Origin: Cryptosporangium minutisporangium
GTDB taxonomy: Bacteria; Actinomycetota; Actinomycetes; Mycobacteriales; Cryptosporangiaceae
Direction: 5' to 3'
Length of the DNA: 64,000 bases
Assembly: GCF_039536245.1 (NCBI RefSeq)
Contig: NZ_BAAAYN010000024.1
Coordinates: forward strand, 166,609 to 230,608
Part shown: piece by piece, positions 36,892-46,076 of the stretch
How the letters are laid out: each line of letters opens with the position of its first letter
Numbering within the stretch: position 1 is the first letter of the stretch
The notes under the pieces: generated by a model
Seen by the model: only the letters and a program-made list of their open reading frames with translations
Told to the model about the DNA's origin: nothing
Databases searched by the model: none
Position numbers and translations under genes: made by a program

Positions 36892-37616
36892 GCCTGCTCT
36901 GGCCCACCGACACCGACCCCGCCGGCATCGAGGCCGTGCCGCTGTCCGACCGTGCGCTCCCCGCCAGCACGTACGCGCTGCTGGACCGCGCGGCGACCTG
37001 CTGGCCCGACGACGAGGCGACCGTGTTCCTGCCCGACGTCACCGCCTGGCAGAAGCCGGTCACGTCGACCCACGCGGAGCTGCGCGACCGCGTGCACCGG
37101 GTCGCCAACGTCTTCACCGAGCTGGGTGTCGGCCGCCGGGACGCGGTCGCGTTCCTCGCCCCGAACAGCGGCGAGATGCTCGCCGCGCTGCTCGCCGCCC
37201 AGGCGGTCGGGATCGCGCAGCCGATCAACCCGGCGCTCTCCCCGGCGGCGATCGCCGGCCTGCTGCGCCTCGGCGGCGCCCGCCTGATCGTGGCGGCGGA
37301 ACCGTCGATCGAGCTCGCGGCCGAGCTGGGGAAGGAGCTCGGCGTTCCGGTCCTGGCGCTGCAGCCCGACGATCCGGATCGCCTGGACGCGCTGGATGCT
37401 CAGTCGCGCGCCGATGTTCCGTCCCTGGACGAGCTGGCCGCCGCCCAGCCGGACGACCGGCTGCTCACCGCGGACCGGGCCGCACCCGGTGACCTCGCGA
37501 GCTACAGGCCGGCGTCCCGACCCTGGTCCTCAATCACCTCTCGCCGGGCGACCCGAACCTGGTTCCGGACGCCGTCTGGGAGCGGAAGGCCCGGACCGGC
37601 TACTCCGGCACGGTGA
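36888..37616 (+). pseudogene. truncated AMP-binding acyl-CoA synthetase, 5' third only
   Basis: ATG 36888 follows a GGAAGGAG site and overlaps the hydroxylase stop. About 200 residues read as the N-terminal part of an acyl-CoA synthetase (TYALLDRAATCWPDDEATVF, LRDRVHRVANVFTELGVGRRDAVAFLAPNSGEMLAAL, AVGIAQPINPALSP). They extend up to GDLASY, exactly where the family continues into the TGGTTGxPK P-loop. From 37502 the frame is unrelated sequence running to a stop at 37616. The P-loop, acceptor site and catalytic lysine are all absent, so the product cannot be an active ligase. The break coincides with the remnant of another gene (next feature), i.e. an internal deletion. Confidence 0.85.
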
Positions 37617-37663
37617 TCGTGGGCCACGATCTCCAGCGCATCCCCCTGGCCGGCCCGCGGTGA
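37502..37663 (+). pseudogene. C-terminal remnant of a metallo-beta-lactamase-fold hydrolase
   Basis: In a different frame from the truncated synthetase, 53 codons read LQAGVPTLVLNHLSPGDP, then VPDAVWERKARTGYSGTVIVGHDLQRIPLAG and a TGA. This is the typical C-terminus of MBL-fold metallo-hydrolases (TLVLxHxxPGDDPxxTDxxWxxxxxxxYxGxVIVGxDL). No start or ribosome site exists for it here. The fusion point with the synthetase at about 37501 marks one deletion that removed the 3' two thirds of one gene and the 5' part of the next. Confidence 0.75.
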
Positions 37664-37850
37664 GCCGGACAGACGCCGACGCGGCGCGCGATGCGCGCGG
37701 ACAACGCCGCGGCCCCGCTCTCCGGCTCGCCCCGGCGACGTTCATGATCGAGCGCCTCGACGAGCGGTAAACCTGACGACGCGGGCCGCTTCCTGCCACA
37801 ATCAGACTCTCGCGAGCGTTCCGTGGACTGCCGGGTAAGAAGCGGATCGA

Positions 37851-37883
37851 TTGACCGGTTCTCCGACCCGCCCTCATCGGAGA
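37851..37883 (+). promoter_or_regulatory. inverted repeat after a -35-like element, upstream of alpha/beta hydrolase
   Basis: TTGACC (37851-37856) is followed by TCTCCGA-N10-TCGGAGA (37860-37866 / 37877-37883), perfect 7-bp arms, 36 bases before the hydrolase ATG. This could be an operator or an mRNA hairpin. The stretch 37664-37850 between the gene remnant and this site shows no convincing gene. Confidence 0.35.
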
Positions 37884-37918
37884 CTCCGAGGTAGCGACGC
37901 CGCACCCCGAGGAGCGAC

Positions 37919-38767
37919 ATGTCCGGCGACCCGGCCCCCCTGTTACTTCTCCACGGCTTCTGGCACGGGTCCTGGTGCTGGTCGGAGGTGCTCCCTCGGC
38001 TCGCAGCGGCCGGGCGCCGGGCGGCCGCCGTCGACATGGCCGGACACGGCTTGCGGGCACGCCGCCCCGCGTTCGCGCGTCGGTCACCGGCGGACGCGCA
38101 GGCGCAGGCCACCGAGGTCTCCCCGGTGGCCGACGTGGATCTCGACCACGCCGGTGACCTGCTGATCGCGCAGATCCAACAGCTCGGCGGCGGCCGCCCG
38201 GTCGTGGTGGTCGCTCACAGCGCCGGCGGCTTCGTCCTGACCCGCGCCGCCCAGCAAGCGCCCGAGTTGATCGCGCACGCGGTGTATCTGGCGGCGTTCA
38301 TGCCCGCGTCCGGCGTCCCCGGCATCGCCTACATCCAGTCGCCGGAGAACGCGGGCGAGCTCATCGGGCCGTCCCTGCGCGCCGATCCCGCGGCGGTGGG
38401 GGCGCTCCGGCTGGACACGTCGTCGAGCGACGCCGACTACCAGGCGCAGCTGCGTCAGGCGTTCTACGGCGACGTCGACCCGGACGCCGCCGACGCCGCG
38501 ATCGGATTGCTCAGCCCGGACGCGCCGGCCGCGATCGTCACCGCAACCACCACGCTGACCAGCGACGGCTGGGGCTCAGTGCCGCGCACCTACGTCACCT
38601 GCGAGCAGGACATGGCGATTCGGCCGACGTTGCAGCGCAGGTTCATCGCGGAGGCCGACGCGGCCTATCCGGGGAATCCGACGACCGTGGTGGCGCTCGA
38701 CGCGTCGCACTCGCCGTTCCTGTCGATGCCGGAGCGCGTCGCCGACCTCGTCCGCACGGTGACCTGA
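37919..38767 (+). CDS. alpha/beta hydrolase
   Basis: 282 residues, ATG 37919 six bases after GAGGAG. Alpha/beta-hydrolase fold: oxyanion strand LLLLHGFWHGSWCW (~9-22), nucleophile elbow VVVAHSAGGFVL (Ser ~101), acid region near VTCEQD and catalytic His in ALDASHSPFLSMPERVADL (~265). The closest general pattern is the EstC/salicylate-esterase/hydroxynitrile-lyase-like group that begins LLHGxWHGxWxW. The substrate is probably a small ester, amide or lactone. It is followed by a strong hairpin terminator, so it ends its own short transcript. Confidence 0.85.
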   Translation: MSGDPAPLLLLHGFWHGSWCWSEVLPRLAAAGRRAAAVDMAGHGLRARRPAFARRSPADAQAQATEVSPVADVDLDHAGDLLIAQIQQLGGGRPVVVVAHSAGGFVLTRAAQQAPELIAHAVYLAAFMPASGVPGIAYIQSPENAGELIGPSLRADPAAVGALRLDTSSSDADYQAQLRQAFYGDVDPDAADAAIGLLSPDAPAAIVTATTTLTSDGWGSVPRTYVTCEQDMAIRPTLQRRFIAEADAAYPGNPTTVVALDASHSPFLSMPERVADLVRTVT

Positions 38768-38786
38768 CGGGCCCCTACACGCAGCA

Positions 38787-38814
38787 ACGCCCGGCCCTCA
38801 TCGGGGCCGGGCGT
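38787..38814. terminator. hairpin terminator between hydrolase and cold-shock gene
   Basis: Perfect 11-bp stem ACGCCCGGCCC / GGGCCGGGCGT (38787-38797 / 38804-38814) with a six-base loop. It lies 20 bases after the hydrolase stop and 54 bases after the cold-shock stop on the other strand. There is no T-run, as is usual in this GC range, and it can serve both convergent transcripts. Confidence 0.75.
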
Positions 38815-38867
38815 CGCGACGACCGGGACGGTCGCGCCGGATGTGTAGCCCGGCGCAACCTAGCGGC

Positions 38868-39071
38868 TCAGAGAGGCTGGATGTTCGCAGCCTGCGGGCC
38901 CTTCTGGCCCTGCGTGACCTCGAACTCGACCTGCTGACCGTCGGTCAGCTCCTTGTAGCCCTGTCCCTGGATCGCCGAGTAGTGGGCGAAGACGTCCGGG
39001 CCGCCCCCGTCCGGGGCGATGAAGCCGAAGCCCTTCTCTGCGTTGAACCACTTCACGGTGCCAGTAGCCAT
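38868..39071 (-). CDS. cold-shock protein, CspA family
   Basis: 67 residues, ATG 39071 preceded by GGAGGAAA. Single OB-fold with RNP1-like KGFGFIAP (~13-20), RNP2-like VFAHYSAI (~27-34), start [16 protein letters not shown] and C-terminal [10 protein letters not shown]. This is a near-canonical actinobacterial cold-shock RNA/DNA-binding chaperone. RNP2 has VFAHYSAI rather than the usual VFVHFSAI, so Phe is replaced by Tyr. The 170-base upstream leader carries a GGCCCCACGTGGGCC near-palindrome (39096-39110 region) and a TTGACG element, consistent with the long structured 5' UTR of csp genes. No other gene is seen in that leader. Confidence 0.95.
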   Translation of the reverse strand: MATGTVKWFNAEKGFGFIAPDGGGPDVFAHYSAIQGQGYKELTDGQQVEFEVTQGQKGPQAANIQPL

Positions 39072-39241
39072 GCTGTATTTCCTCCGAAAAGCTTCCTCGG
39101 CCCCACGTGGGCCGTGGGCCTAACCCTTCCTTACGCGTCAACTCCTGTCCATTCGACCCGTCGGAAAAACTGCAAAGACGTGGCGCAGATCAGAAGTAAC
39201 GCGCGATACCGACGCATCAGGGAGTTTGTCCGCGCAGCGCG

Positions 39242-40435
39242 TCAGGGCCATGGACTGCGTTGCGGGGGTGGTTCGTCGCCCGTGCGGTCGGCGGCCGGAA
39301 GCCAGAGTACGAACGTACTGCCCGTCCCGACCGCGGAGAAAGCCGCGACGGAGCCGCCGTGGGATTCGGTGATCTGCCGGACGATCGCGAGGCCCAGCCC
39401 GGTGCGGCGCTCGCGCGACGAGCTCCGTCCGTTCGGCGCCCGCCAGAACCGGTCGAACACGCGGGGAAGGTCCTCCTGCGCGATGCCCGGCCCTTCGTCG
39501 GCGACCGCCGCCCACAGCCACGACCCGGACCGGCCGGTGGCCACCGTGACGGTGGATCCCTCCGGGGCGAGGCGCAGCGCGTTGGAGAGCAAGTTGCCGA
39601 CCGCGCGCCGCAGCGCGTCCGCGTCACCGACCAGGCGCAGGCCGGGCACGGTCGCGTACCGGAGCCGGATCGGACGGTCGTCGAGCGAGGCCTCCTCCCC
39701 GGCTTCCCTGGCGACCGCGGCGAGATCCACATCGGTCTCGACCGCGGCGTCCGCGTCCCGGCGCGCGGTCGCCAGCAGGTCCTCGACCAGGCGCGACATC
39801 CGCGACGTGGCGCGGTCGACGACCGCGACCGCCCGCTGCCGCTCGTCCGGCGTCGCGTCGGGGTCGGTCAGCGACGCGTCCAGGTGGGTACGGATGATCG
39901 CCAGCGGGCTGCGCAGCTCGTGGGAGGCATCGTCGATCAGTTGACGCTGCGCCGAGAACGCGTCCTCGAGGCGGTCGAGCATCGAGTCGATCGTGTCGCC
40001 GAGCTCCCGCAGCTCGTCGTGCGGTCCGTGCAGCCGGATCCGGCGGGACAGGTCGGTGGCCTGGATGTCCCGCGCGGCCCTGGCGATCGCGCCGACCGGC
40101 CGCAGCACCCGCCCGGAGAGCACCCAGCCGATGCCGAGGCTCGCCACGAACAGCCCACCGAGCGCGATCAGCGAGTACGTGCGCAGGTTCTGCAGCGTGT
40201 TGTAGTTGACCGCGGCCTCGATCTCGCTGACCTCGGCCACGGTGGTCGTCCCGAGGAGCTCCCACTCGGCGCCGTAGACCTTGGCGGTCCGCTGGGTGAT
40301 CGGCTGCGGCTCGGTCGTCTGCGCCACCGCGATGTAGGTGACGCCGAGCGCGGTGCCGGCCAGCGCGAAGAGCAGCGTCGAGTAGATCACCGTGAGCCGG
40401 AACCGGATCGAGCGGAACACCTCGGGCCGCCTCAC
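39242..40435 (-). CDS. sensor histidine kinase
   Basis: 397 residues. N-terminal membrane helix (TVIYSTLLFALAGTALGVTYIAVA), a short ~45-residue extracytoplasmic loop, a second helix (SLIALGGLFVASLGIGWVLSG), a HAMP domain (RVLRPVGAIARAARDIQATDLSRRI), the HisKA box (DDASHELRSPLAIIRTHLD, phospho-acceptor His ~170) and a HATPase_c domain with N box (LLSNALRLAP), G1 (VADEGPGIAQED) and G2 (RTGLGLAIVRQI). It partners the response regulator with which it overlaps by four bases. It is the last gene of the MoxR operon. The signal sensed is unknown. A disordered Pro/Arg tail follows the ATPase domain. Confidence 0.92.
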   Translation of the reverse strand: MRRPEVFRSIRFRLTVIYSTLLFALAGTALGVTYIAVAQTTEPQPITQRTAKVYGAEWELLGTTTVAEVSEIEAAVNYNTLQNLRTYSLIALGGLFVASLGIGWVLSGRVLRPVGAIARAARDIQATDLSRRIRLHGPHDELRELGDTIDSMLDRLEDAFSAQRQLIDDASHELRSPLAIIRTHLDASLTDPDATPDERQRAVAVVDRATSRMSRLVEDLLATARRDADAAVETDVDLAAVAREAGEEASLDDRPIRLRYATVPGLRLVGDADALRRAVGNLLSNALRLAPEGSTVTVATGRSGSWLWAAVADEGPGIAQEDLPRVFDRFWRAPNGRSSSRERRTGLGLAIVRQITESHGGSVAAFSAVGTGSTFVLWLPAADRTGDEPPPQRSPWP

Positions 40436-41115
40436 CAGCCACCGTCCCGGAGCCGGTAACCCCGCCCGACCACGGTCTCGATCGACCCGTCGCCGAGCTT
40501 GCGCCGCAGCGTCCCGACCGTGACCCGGACCGTCTGGGTGAACGGGTCGGCGTTGGCGTCCCAGACGTGCTCGAGCAGCTCCTCACTGGAGACCACGAGG
40601 CCGGGCCTGGTCATCAGGTACTCACACACGCCGAACTCCTTGCGGGTCAGCGTCAGCGGCTCGCCGCGCAGCGTCGCGGTGTGCCGGGCGGTGTCCAGCG
40701 CCAGGTCGCCGACGGCGAGCGTCGCCGTGGTGCCGCTGGTGTCGCGGCGGAGCAACGCCCGGATCCGGGCCAGCAGCTCGGCCAGGTGGAACGGCTTGAC
40801 CAGGTAGTCGTCTGCGCCCTCGTCCAGGCCACGGACCCGGTCGCGCAGCCCGCCACGGGCGGTGAGCATCAGCACGCGCAGGTCGCCGTCGCCCGGCGTC
40901 GTCAGCTCACCGGTGCGCAGCGACCGGCACAGCGCGAACCCGTCGCCGTCGGGCAGGTTGACGTCGAGCAGCATCAGGTCGTACGCGTGGACGGTGAGCC
41001 GGTCGGCGGCCTCGGTCGCGTCGGTGGCGACGTCGACGGCGTAGCCGGTGCGGGACAGGCCGACGCGCAGACCCTCGGCCAGGTCCTCTTCGTCCTCGAC
41101 CACCAAGAGCCTCAT
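40432..41115 (-). CDS. OmpR/PhoB-type response regulator
   Basis: 227 residues. Receiver domain with acidic pocket VVEDEED (~7-12), phospho-acceptor Asp in LMLLDVNLPDGDG (~51), MLTARG and KPF (Lys ~103). A winged-helix C-terminal domain follows (LTRKEFGVCEYLMTRPGLVVSSEELLEHVW, TVRVTVGTLRRKLG, IETVVGRGYRL). Transcription factor of the two-component pair with the downstream kinase. It starts seven bases after the stop of the HtrA-like gene, so it belongs to the same operon, implying that the operon encodes its own envelope-signal control. Confidence 0.92.
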   Translation of the reverse strand: MRLLVVEDEEDLAEGLRVGLSRTGYAVDVATDATEAADRLTVHAYDLMLLDVNLPDGDGFALCRSLRTGELTTPGDGDLRVLMLTARGGLRDRVRGLDEGADDYLVKPFHLAELLARIRALLRRDTSGTTATLAVGDLALDTARHTATLRGEPLTLTRKEFGVCEYLMTRPGLVVSSEELLEHVWDANADPFTQTVRVTVGTLRRKLGDGSIETVVGRGYRLRDGGW

Positions 41116-41122
41116 GCTCCAA

Positions 41123-41956
<834 letters not shown>

Positions 41957-41967
41957 GAGCGATCCCC

Positions 41968-42936
41968 TCACGGAAGGCGGGCGAACCAGAACAGGGAGGC
42001 GACCGCAGCGAGCACGGCCAGCACCAGGCCGACGCCGATGAACCGCGCCGAGACGTCCTGGACCTCGGTGTCGTAGCCGATCAAGCTGCCGATGTCGGAG
42101 TACGCGTCGCGCAGCTCGTCGGCGTCGCCGGCCTGGAAGTAGGAGCCACCGGTCGCGCCGGCCACCGATTCGAGGGTCTGGCCGTCGACCGGCACCGGCT
42201 GGGCGCCGGTGCCGAGACCGCTGCCGGCGTCGATCGTTCCGTCGGCGGTGCCGAACGCGATCGTGTCCACCGGAACGCCTTGCTCGGCGGCGAGCCTGGC
42301 CGCGTCGTCCGGGTTCTGACCGGCGGTGTTCGCACCGTCGGAGAGCACGACCACGCGCGCGGGCGGCGCGTCCTCGTCCCCCTCGGACGCCGACCGGATC
42401 TGGTCGAGGGAGGTCGCGATCGCGTCGCCGATCGCGGTACCCGACTGTCCGGCGCTGCCTTCGGCGAGCCGGTCGATTCCGGCGGCCACCGCGTCGTGGT
42501 CGGTCGAGGGCGGAACGAACACCGACGCGCTGCCGGCGAATCCGATCAGGCCGACGTTGAACTGCTCGGGCAGGTCGGCGACGAACTCCCGGGCCGCGTC
42601 CTTCGCGGCGGTCAGCCGGTCCGGGGCGACGTCGGGGGCGAGCATCGAGCGGGAGACGTCGACGGCGACCAGCACCGTGGCGCGCTCCCGGGGTACCTGG
42701 ACCTCCGCCTGCGGCCGGGCGAAGCCCACCACCAGCAGGATCAGCATGACGAGGAAGAGGCTCGCCGGGACGTGCCGGCGCCAGGCCGGTTGCTGCGGCG
42801 CGACCCGGTCGAGCAGCTTGAGGTTGGTGAACCGGACGGCGTACCGGCTGCGGCGACGCTGCGCGAGCACGTACGCCGCCGCGAGCGCGGCGACGCCGAG
42901 CAGCAGCCACAGCCGCTCCGGGGAGAGCCAGTTCAT
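41968..42936 (-). CDS. VWA-domain membrane protein (BatA-like)
   Basis: 322 residues. Two N-terminal membrane helices (LWLLLGVAALAAAYVLA; SLFLVMLILLVVGFA, ~58-75) with a VWA domain following: MIDAS motif VAVDVSRSML (~95), the Thr region SGTAIGDA, and VVVLSDGANTAG. A C-terminal membrane helix (FIGVGLVLAVLAAVASLFWFARLP) closes the protein. Such proteins occur with MoxR ATPases and DUF58 proteins, and are thought to help metal-dependent folding or assembly of envelope complexes. The four-base overlap with the DUF58 gene supports one complex. Confidence 0.9.
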   Translation of the reverse strand: MNWLSPERLWLLLGVAALAAAYVLAQRRRSRYAVRFTNLKLLDRVAPQQPAWRRHVPASLFLVMLILLVVGFARPQAEVQVPRERATVLVAVDVSRSMLAPDVAPDRLTAAKDAAREFVADLPEQFNVGLIGFAGSASVFVPPSTDHDAVAAGIDRLAEGSAGQSGTAIGDAIATSLDQIRSASEGDEDAPPARVVVLSDGANTAGQNPDDAARLAAEQGVPVDTIAFGTADGTIDAGSGLGTGAQPVPVDGQTLESVAGATGGSYFQAGDADELRDAYSDIGSLIGYDTEVQDVSARFIGVGLVLAVLAAVASLFWFARLP

Positions 42937-43898
42937 GCGGTGGCACCTCCGGTGCTGATCGGTCGGTGAGCGGCACGGCCCAGGCGGCGTTGCGCGTAGA
43001 CGTGCCGGACGATGTCGGCGACCCAGTCGCGGTCGGTGCGCAGGATCAGGTGTGCGGCCCCGGCCCGCCGCAGCGCACCGGCGATCGTGGCCTGCTGCTG
43101 CTGGGCGGCGGCCGCGTACCGTTCCCGCAGCGCCCGGGCGGCCGTCGCGACCTCGCGTCGCTGCCCGGTCTCCGGGTCGACGACGGTGAGCACGCCGACG
43201 TCCGGCAGTTCCAGTTCGCGCGGATCGACGACGTGCACCGCGAGGACCTGGTGACGGGCGGCCAGTCGCCGCAGCGGCTGTTCCCAGGCCGGTGCGCCCC
43301 GCCCCAGCCCGTCCTCGTCGAGGCCGTCGAGGAAGTCGGAGACGACCACGACCAGACCGCGGCGGGCCGTCCTGCGGTTCAGCTGCGTGAGCGCGTCCGG
43401 GAAGCCGGGGTCTCCGGAAGCCTCGGATCGGGGCGCGGCGAGCAGCGCCCGGAGGATGCCGAGCAGGTGGGTGCGGCCACTGCGCGCCGGGAAGCGGCGG
43501 ACACCGTCCGGGTGCAGCAGGTGGGTGCCGAGCCGGTTGCCCGCACCGGCGGTGAGGAACCCGACCGCGGCCACGGCGGCGACCGTCAGCTCCCGCTTCT
43601 CGAGGTCACCGGTGCCGAAGTCCATGCTCGCGGTGGCGTCGGCGAGCACCCAGGTCGCCAGCTCCCGGTCGGCGTCGACGGTCCGGACGTGCGGCGTGGT
43701 GGTCCGGGCGGTGACCGCCCAGTCCATGCGGCGCACCTCGTCCTCACCCGGCTGGTACTCGCGGCTACCGGCGGCTTCGCTGCCGACGCCGGGCAGCAGC
43801 CCGAGGTAGGAGCCGTGCAGCAGTCCGTCGAGCCGCCGGGTGATCACCAGCTCCAGCCGACGGAGCCGCCGCTCCGGCGTCAGCTCGGCCGGGCTCAT
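42933..43898 (-). CDS. DUF58 (BatB/YeaD-like) VWA-fold protein
   Basis: 321 residues. Shows the DUF58 signature GVGSEAAGSREYQPGEDEVRRMDWAVTARTTTPHVR in pieces around residues 38-75, with a degenerate VWA fold after it (WVLADATASMDFGTGD; GLVVVVSDFLDG). No membrane helix. It sits between MoxR and the VWA membrane protein with four-base overlaps on both sides, the canonical MoxR-DUF58-VWA arrangement. It probably bridges the ATPase to its membrane partner. Confidence 0.92.
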   Translation of the reverse strand: MSPAELTPERRLRRLELVITRRLDGLLHGSYLGLLPGVGSEAAGSREYQPGEDEVRRMDWAVTARTTTPHVRTVDADRELATWVLADATASMDFGTGDLEKRELTVAAVAAVGFLTAGAGNRLGTHLLHPDGVRRFPARSGRTHLLGILRALLAAPRSEASGDPGFPDALTQLNRRTARRGLVVVVSDFLDGLDEDGLGRGAPAWEQPLRRLAARHQVLAVHVVDPRELELPDVGVLTVVDPETGQRREVATAARALRERYAAAAQQQQATIAGALRRAGAAHLILRTDRDWVADIVRHVYAQRRLGRAAHRPISTGGATA

Positions 43899-44914
43899 GC
43901 GGCCACTCCGAGCCCGGGGCCCGACGTTCCCTGCGCCGGGGCGATCGTCGGGCGCGGTACCACCTCGACGATCCGCCTGACCAGCGTCTCCGGTGGGACG
44001 CCGTCGGCGACCGCGTCGAACGCCAGCACCAGCCGGTGGGAGAGGACGTCCGGCGCGACGTCGAGGATGTCGCCGGGTAAGACGTAACCGCGGCCGCGCA
44101 GCAACGCCAGCGCCCGCCCCGCGGCCACCAGCCCGAGCGTCGCCCGAGGGCTGGCACCGTAGGCGAGCTGGCCGGCCACCTCAGGCAGGCCGAACCGCGC
44201 CGGGTCCCGGGTGGCGAACACCAGCCGGACGACGTACTCGGCCAGCGCGTGGTGCACGAACACGTCGCGGGCCCGCTCCTGCAGGCGGACGAGCGTCGTG
44301 GGGTCCAGTACGGACTGCGCGGCCGGCCGCACGCCGCCCATCCGGTAGAGGATCGCCAGCTCCTCGCGCTCGTCCGGGTAGCCCACGACGACGCGCATCA
44401 GGAACCGGTCGCGCTGGGCCTCCGGGAGCTGGTAGACGCCCTCGCTCTCGATCGGGTTCTGAGTGGCCAGCACCAGGAACGGGCGCGGTACCGGATAGGT
44501 GCGGCCACCGATCGAGACGTGGCCCTCGGCCATCACCTCCAGCAGCGCGGACTGCACCTTCGCCGGTGCCCGGTTGATCTCGTCGGCGAGCACCAGGTTG
44601 GCCATCACCGGCCCGAGCTCGACGTCGAAGCTTTCCTGGCTCGGCCGGTAGATCCGGGTGCCGAGGATGTCGGAGGGCACCAGGTCGGGGGTGAACTGGA
44701 TCCGGCGGAAACTACCGCCGACCGCCGTCGCGAGCGTCTCGGCGGCGAGGGTCTTGGCGACGCCTGGCACGCCCTCCAGCAGGCAGTGTCCGCCGGCGAG
44801 CAGCGCGGTCAGCAGCCGCTCGACCAGCCGGTCCTGCCCGACGATGACCTTCTTGACCTCGAACAGCGTCTGCTCGAGCAAACGCGCGTCGGACTCCGGG
44901 GTGTGCTCTGTCAT
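43895..44914 (-). CDS. MoxR-family AAA+ ATPase
   Basis: 339 residues, ATG 44914. Walker A is the diverged MoxR form GVPGVAKT (~48), Walker B LVLADEINRAPAKVQSALLEVM (~112), sensor VLATQNPIESEGVYQLPEAQRDRF (~150) and the C-terminal lid ending LAFDAVADGVPPETLVRRI. First gene of the six-gene operon. MoxR ATPases act as chaperone-like remodelers for maturation of metalloenzymes or envelope complexes, working with VWA proteins as here. No Shine-Dalgarno is evident; the 211 bases upstream hold the promoter region and a direct repeat. Confidence 0.95.
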   Translation of the reverse strand: MTEHTPESDARLLEQTLFEVKKVIVGQDRLVERLLTALLAGGHCLLEGVPGVAKTLAAETLATAVGGSFRRIQFTPDLVPSDILGTRIYRPSQESFDVELGPVMANLVLADEINRAPAKVQSALLEVMAEGHVSIGGRTYPVPRPFLVLATQNPIESEGVYQLPEAQRDRFLMRVVVGYPDEREELAILYRMGGVRPAAQSVLDPTTLVRLQERARDVFVHHALAEYVVRLVFATRDPARFGLPEVAGQLAYGASPRATLGLVAAGRALALLRGRGYVLPGDILDVAPDVLSHRLVLAFDAVADGVPPETLVRRIVEVVPRPTIAPAQGTSGPGLGVAA

Positions 44915-44992
44915 GGATCAAGCACAACAAGCCACACCGAAAACCAACCGAAGGCGCCGCTTCCGCCCGCCCGCGAGGGGTTGCGCCGCTGA

Positions 44993-45041
44993 CGGTTGTC
45001 GCGCTCTCCGGGCCGCGCGGGCGCGGTTGTCGCATTCTCGC
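44993..45041. repeat. direct repeat upstream of the MoxR operon
   Basis: Two 18-base copies starting CGGTTGTCGC (44993-45010 and 45024-45041), 31 bases apart start to start, with mismatches in the second half. They lie ~80-130 bases upstream of the moxR start in a region with no gene. They could be a tandem binding site (for example for the operon's own response regulator), since response regulators often bind direct repeats; the spacing is about three helical turns. Confidence 0.45.
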
Positions 45042-45125
45042 GGCGGCGCACGACGCTCGGCGGCGGGCGGGGCGCCGCGCGCTACGCGCCGGGGGCAGGA
45101 CACGGCGGCCCACCCCCGGGGCGGG

Positions 45126-46076
45126 TCAGACGGCCGGGGCCACCGGGCGGCTCCACGCTTCGACGCAGCGCGCGGACGCGGTGAGCCCGAACGCCTCGAT
45201 CGCCGCGCCCCACTCGCCGCCAGTGGTACCGAGCGTCGACAGCCGGATCCGCGGCGCGGCCCGCCACACCAGCAGCTCCGGCAGCGCGCGCTCCACCGGC
45301 CGGAGCAGCGCGTCACCGGCGAGCGCCAACCCACCTCCGAGCACGACCAGCGCCGGGTCGAGCACCATCGTCAGCGTGCTGACGCCGAGCGCGAGCGCGG
45401 TCACCGCCTCGTCCCAGACCTGGTCGGCGATCGGGTCCCGGCCGAGCAACCCAGCCACACCCCGTGCGGTGGCACCGTCGCGCCCACCGGCCGCCCGGTA
45501 CCGGCGGGCGATCGCCGCGCCCGACGCGTACGCCTCGAGGCAGCCGCGCTTTCCGCACGGGCACGGCTCGCCGCCCGGGTAGACCGGCATGTGCCCGGCC
45601 TCCCCCGCGGCGCTGCCCGCGCCGCTGACCAGCGCGCCCTCGGTCACGACCGCCGCCGCGATCCCGGTGCCGAGCTGCAACAGCACGAAGTCCCCCGCAC
45701 CGCGAGCCGCGCCCAGGTGTCGTTCGGCCCTCCCGGCCGCCCGCACGTCGTGGCCGACCGAGACCGGCAACCCCAGCGGACCCTCCAGCGCCGCCCGCAG
45801 GTCCAGGTCCCGCCAGCCCAGGTTCGACGCGTACGCGACCCGCCCGGTCCCGGCGTCGACCAGGCCGGGTGTCACCACTCCGGCGGCCAGCACGTCCAGC
45901 CCGTCGGCGAGCGCGTCGGCGCGCAACGCGTCGATCAGCGTCCGGATCACCGCGACCGTGTCGTCGCCCCCCGCGCTCGGCGCCGTGCGGTGGTACCGCC
46001 GCGACCCCCGGTCGTCGACCACGGAGGCCTTGACCGTGGTGCCTCCCACATCGACGGCGACGACCGCGGTGGTCAT
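45126..46076 (-). CDS. ROK-family sugar kinase
   Basis: 316 residues from ATG 46076 (four-base overlap with cutC). ATP-binding DVGGTTVKASVVDD (~8-21), LQLGTGIAAAVV (phosphate 2 region), the ROK zinc signature GHMPVYPGGEPCPCGKRGCLEAYASG in pieces around 165-190 (His plus three Cys) and a C-terminal VVLGGGLA. No DNA-binding helix-turn-helix, so it is the kinase branch, not a repressor. ROK kinases phosphorylate glucose, N-acetylglucosamine, fructose or similar sugars; specificity cannot be read here. Last gene of the amino-acid ABC operon, where a sugar kinase is unexpected. Confidence 0.88.
   Translation of the reverse strand: MTTAVVAVDVGGTTVKASVVDDRGSRRYHRTAPSAGGDDTVAVIRTLIDALRADALADGLDVLAAGVVTPGLVDAGTGRVAYASNLGWRDLDLRAALEGPLGLPVSVGHDVRAAGRAERHLGAARGAGDFVLLQLGTGIAAAVVTEGALVSGAGSAAGEAGHMPVYPGGEPCPCGKRGCLEAYASGAAIARRYRAAGGRDGATARGVAGLLGRDPIADQVWDEAVTALALGVSTLTMVLDPALVVLGGGLALAGDALLRPVERALPELLVWRAAPRIRLSTLGTTGGEWGAAIEAFGLTASARCVEAWSRPVAPAV

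Noticed and set aside
37664..37850. Small gene between the deletion scar and the alpha/beta hydrolase
   Set aside because: No frame with a ribosome site or recognisable composition; likely residual intergenic or deleted-gene DNA.
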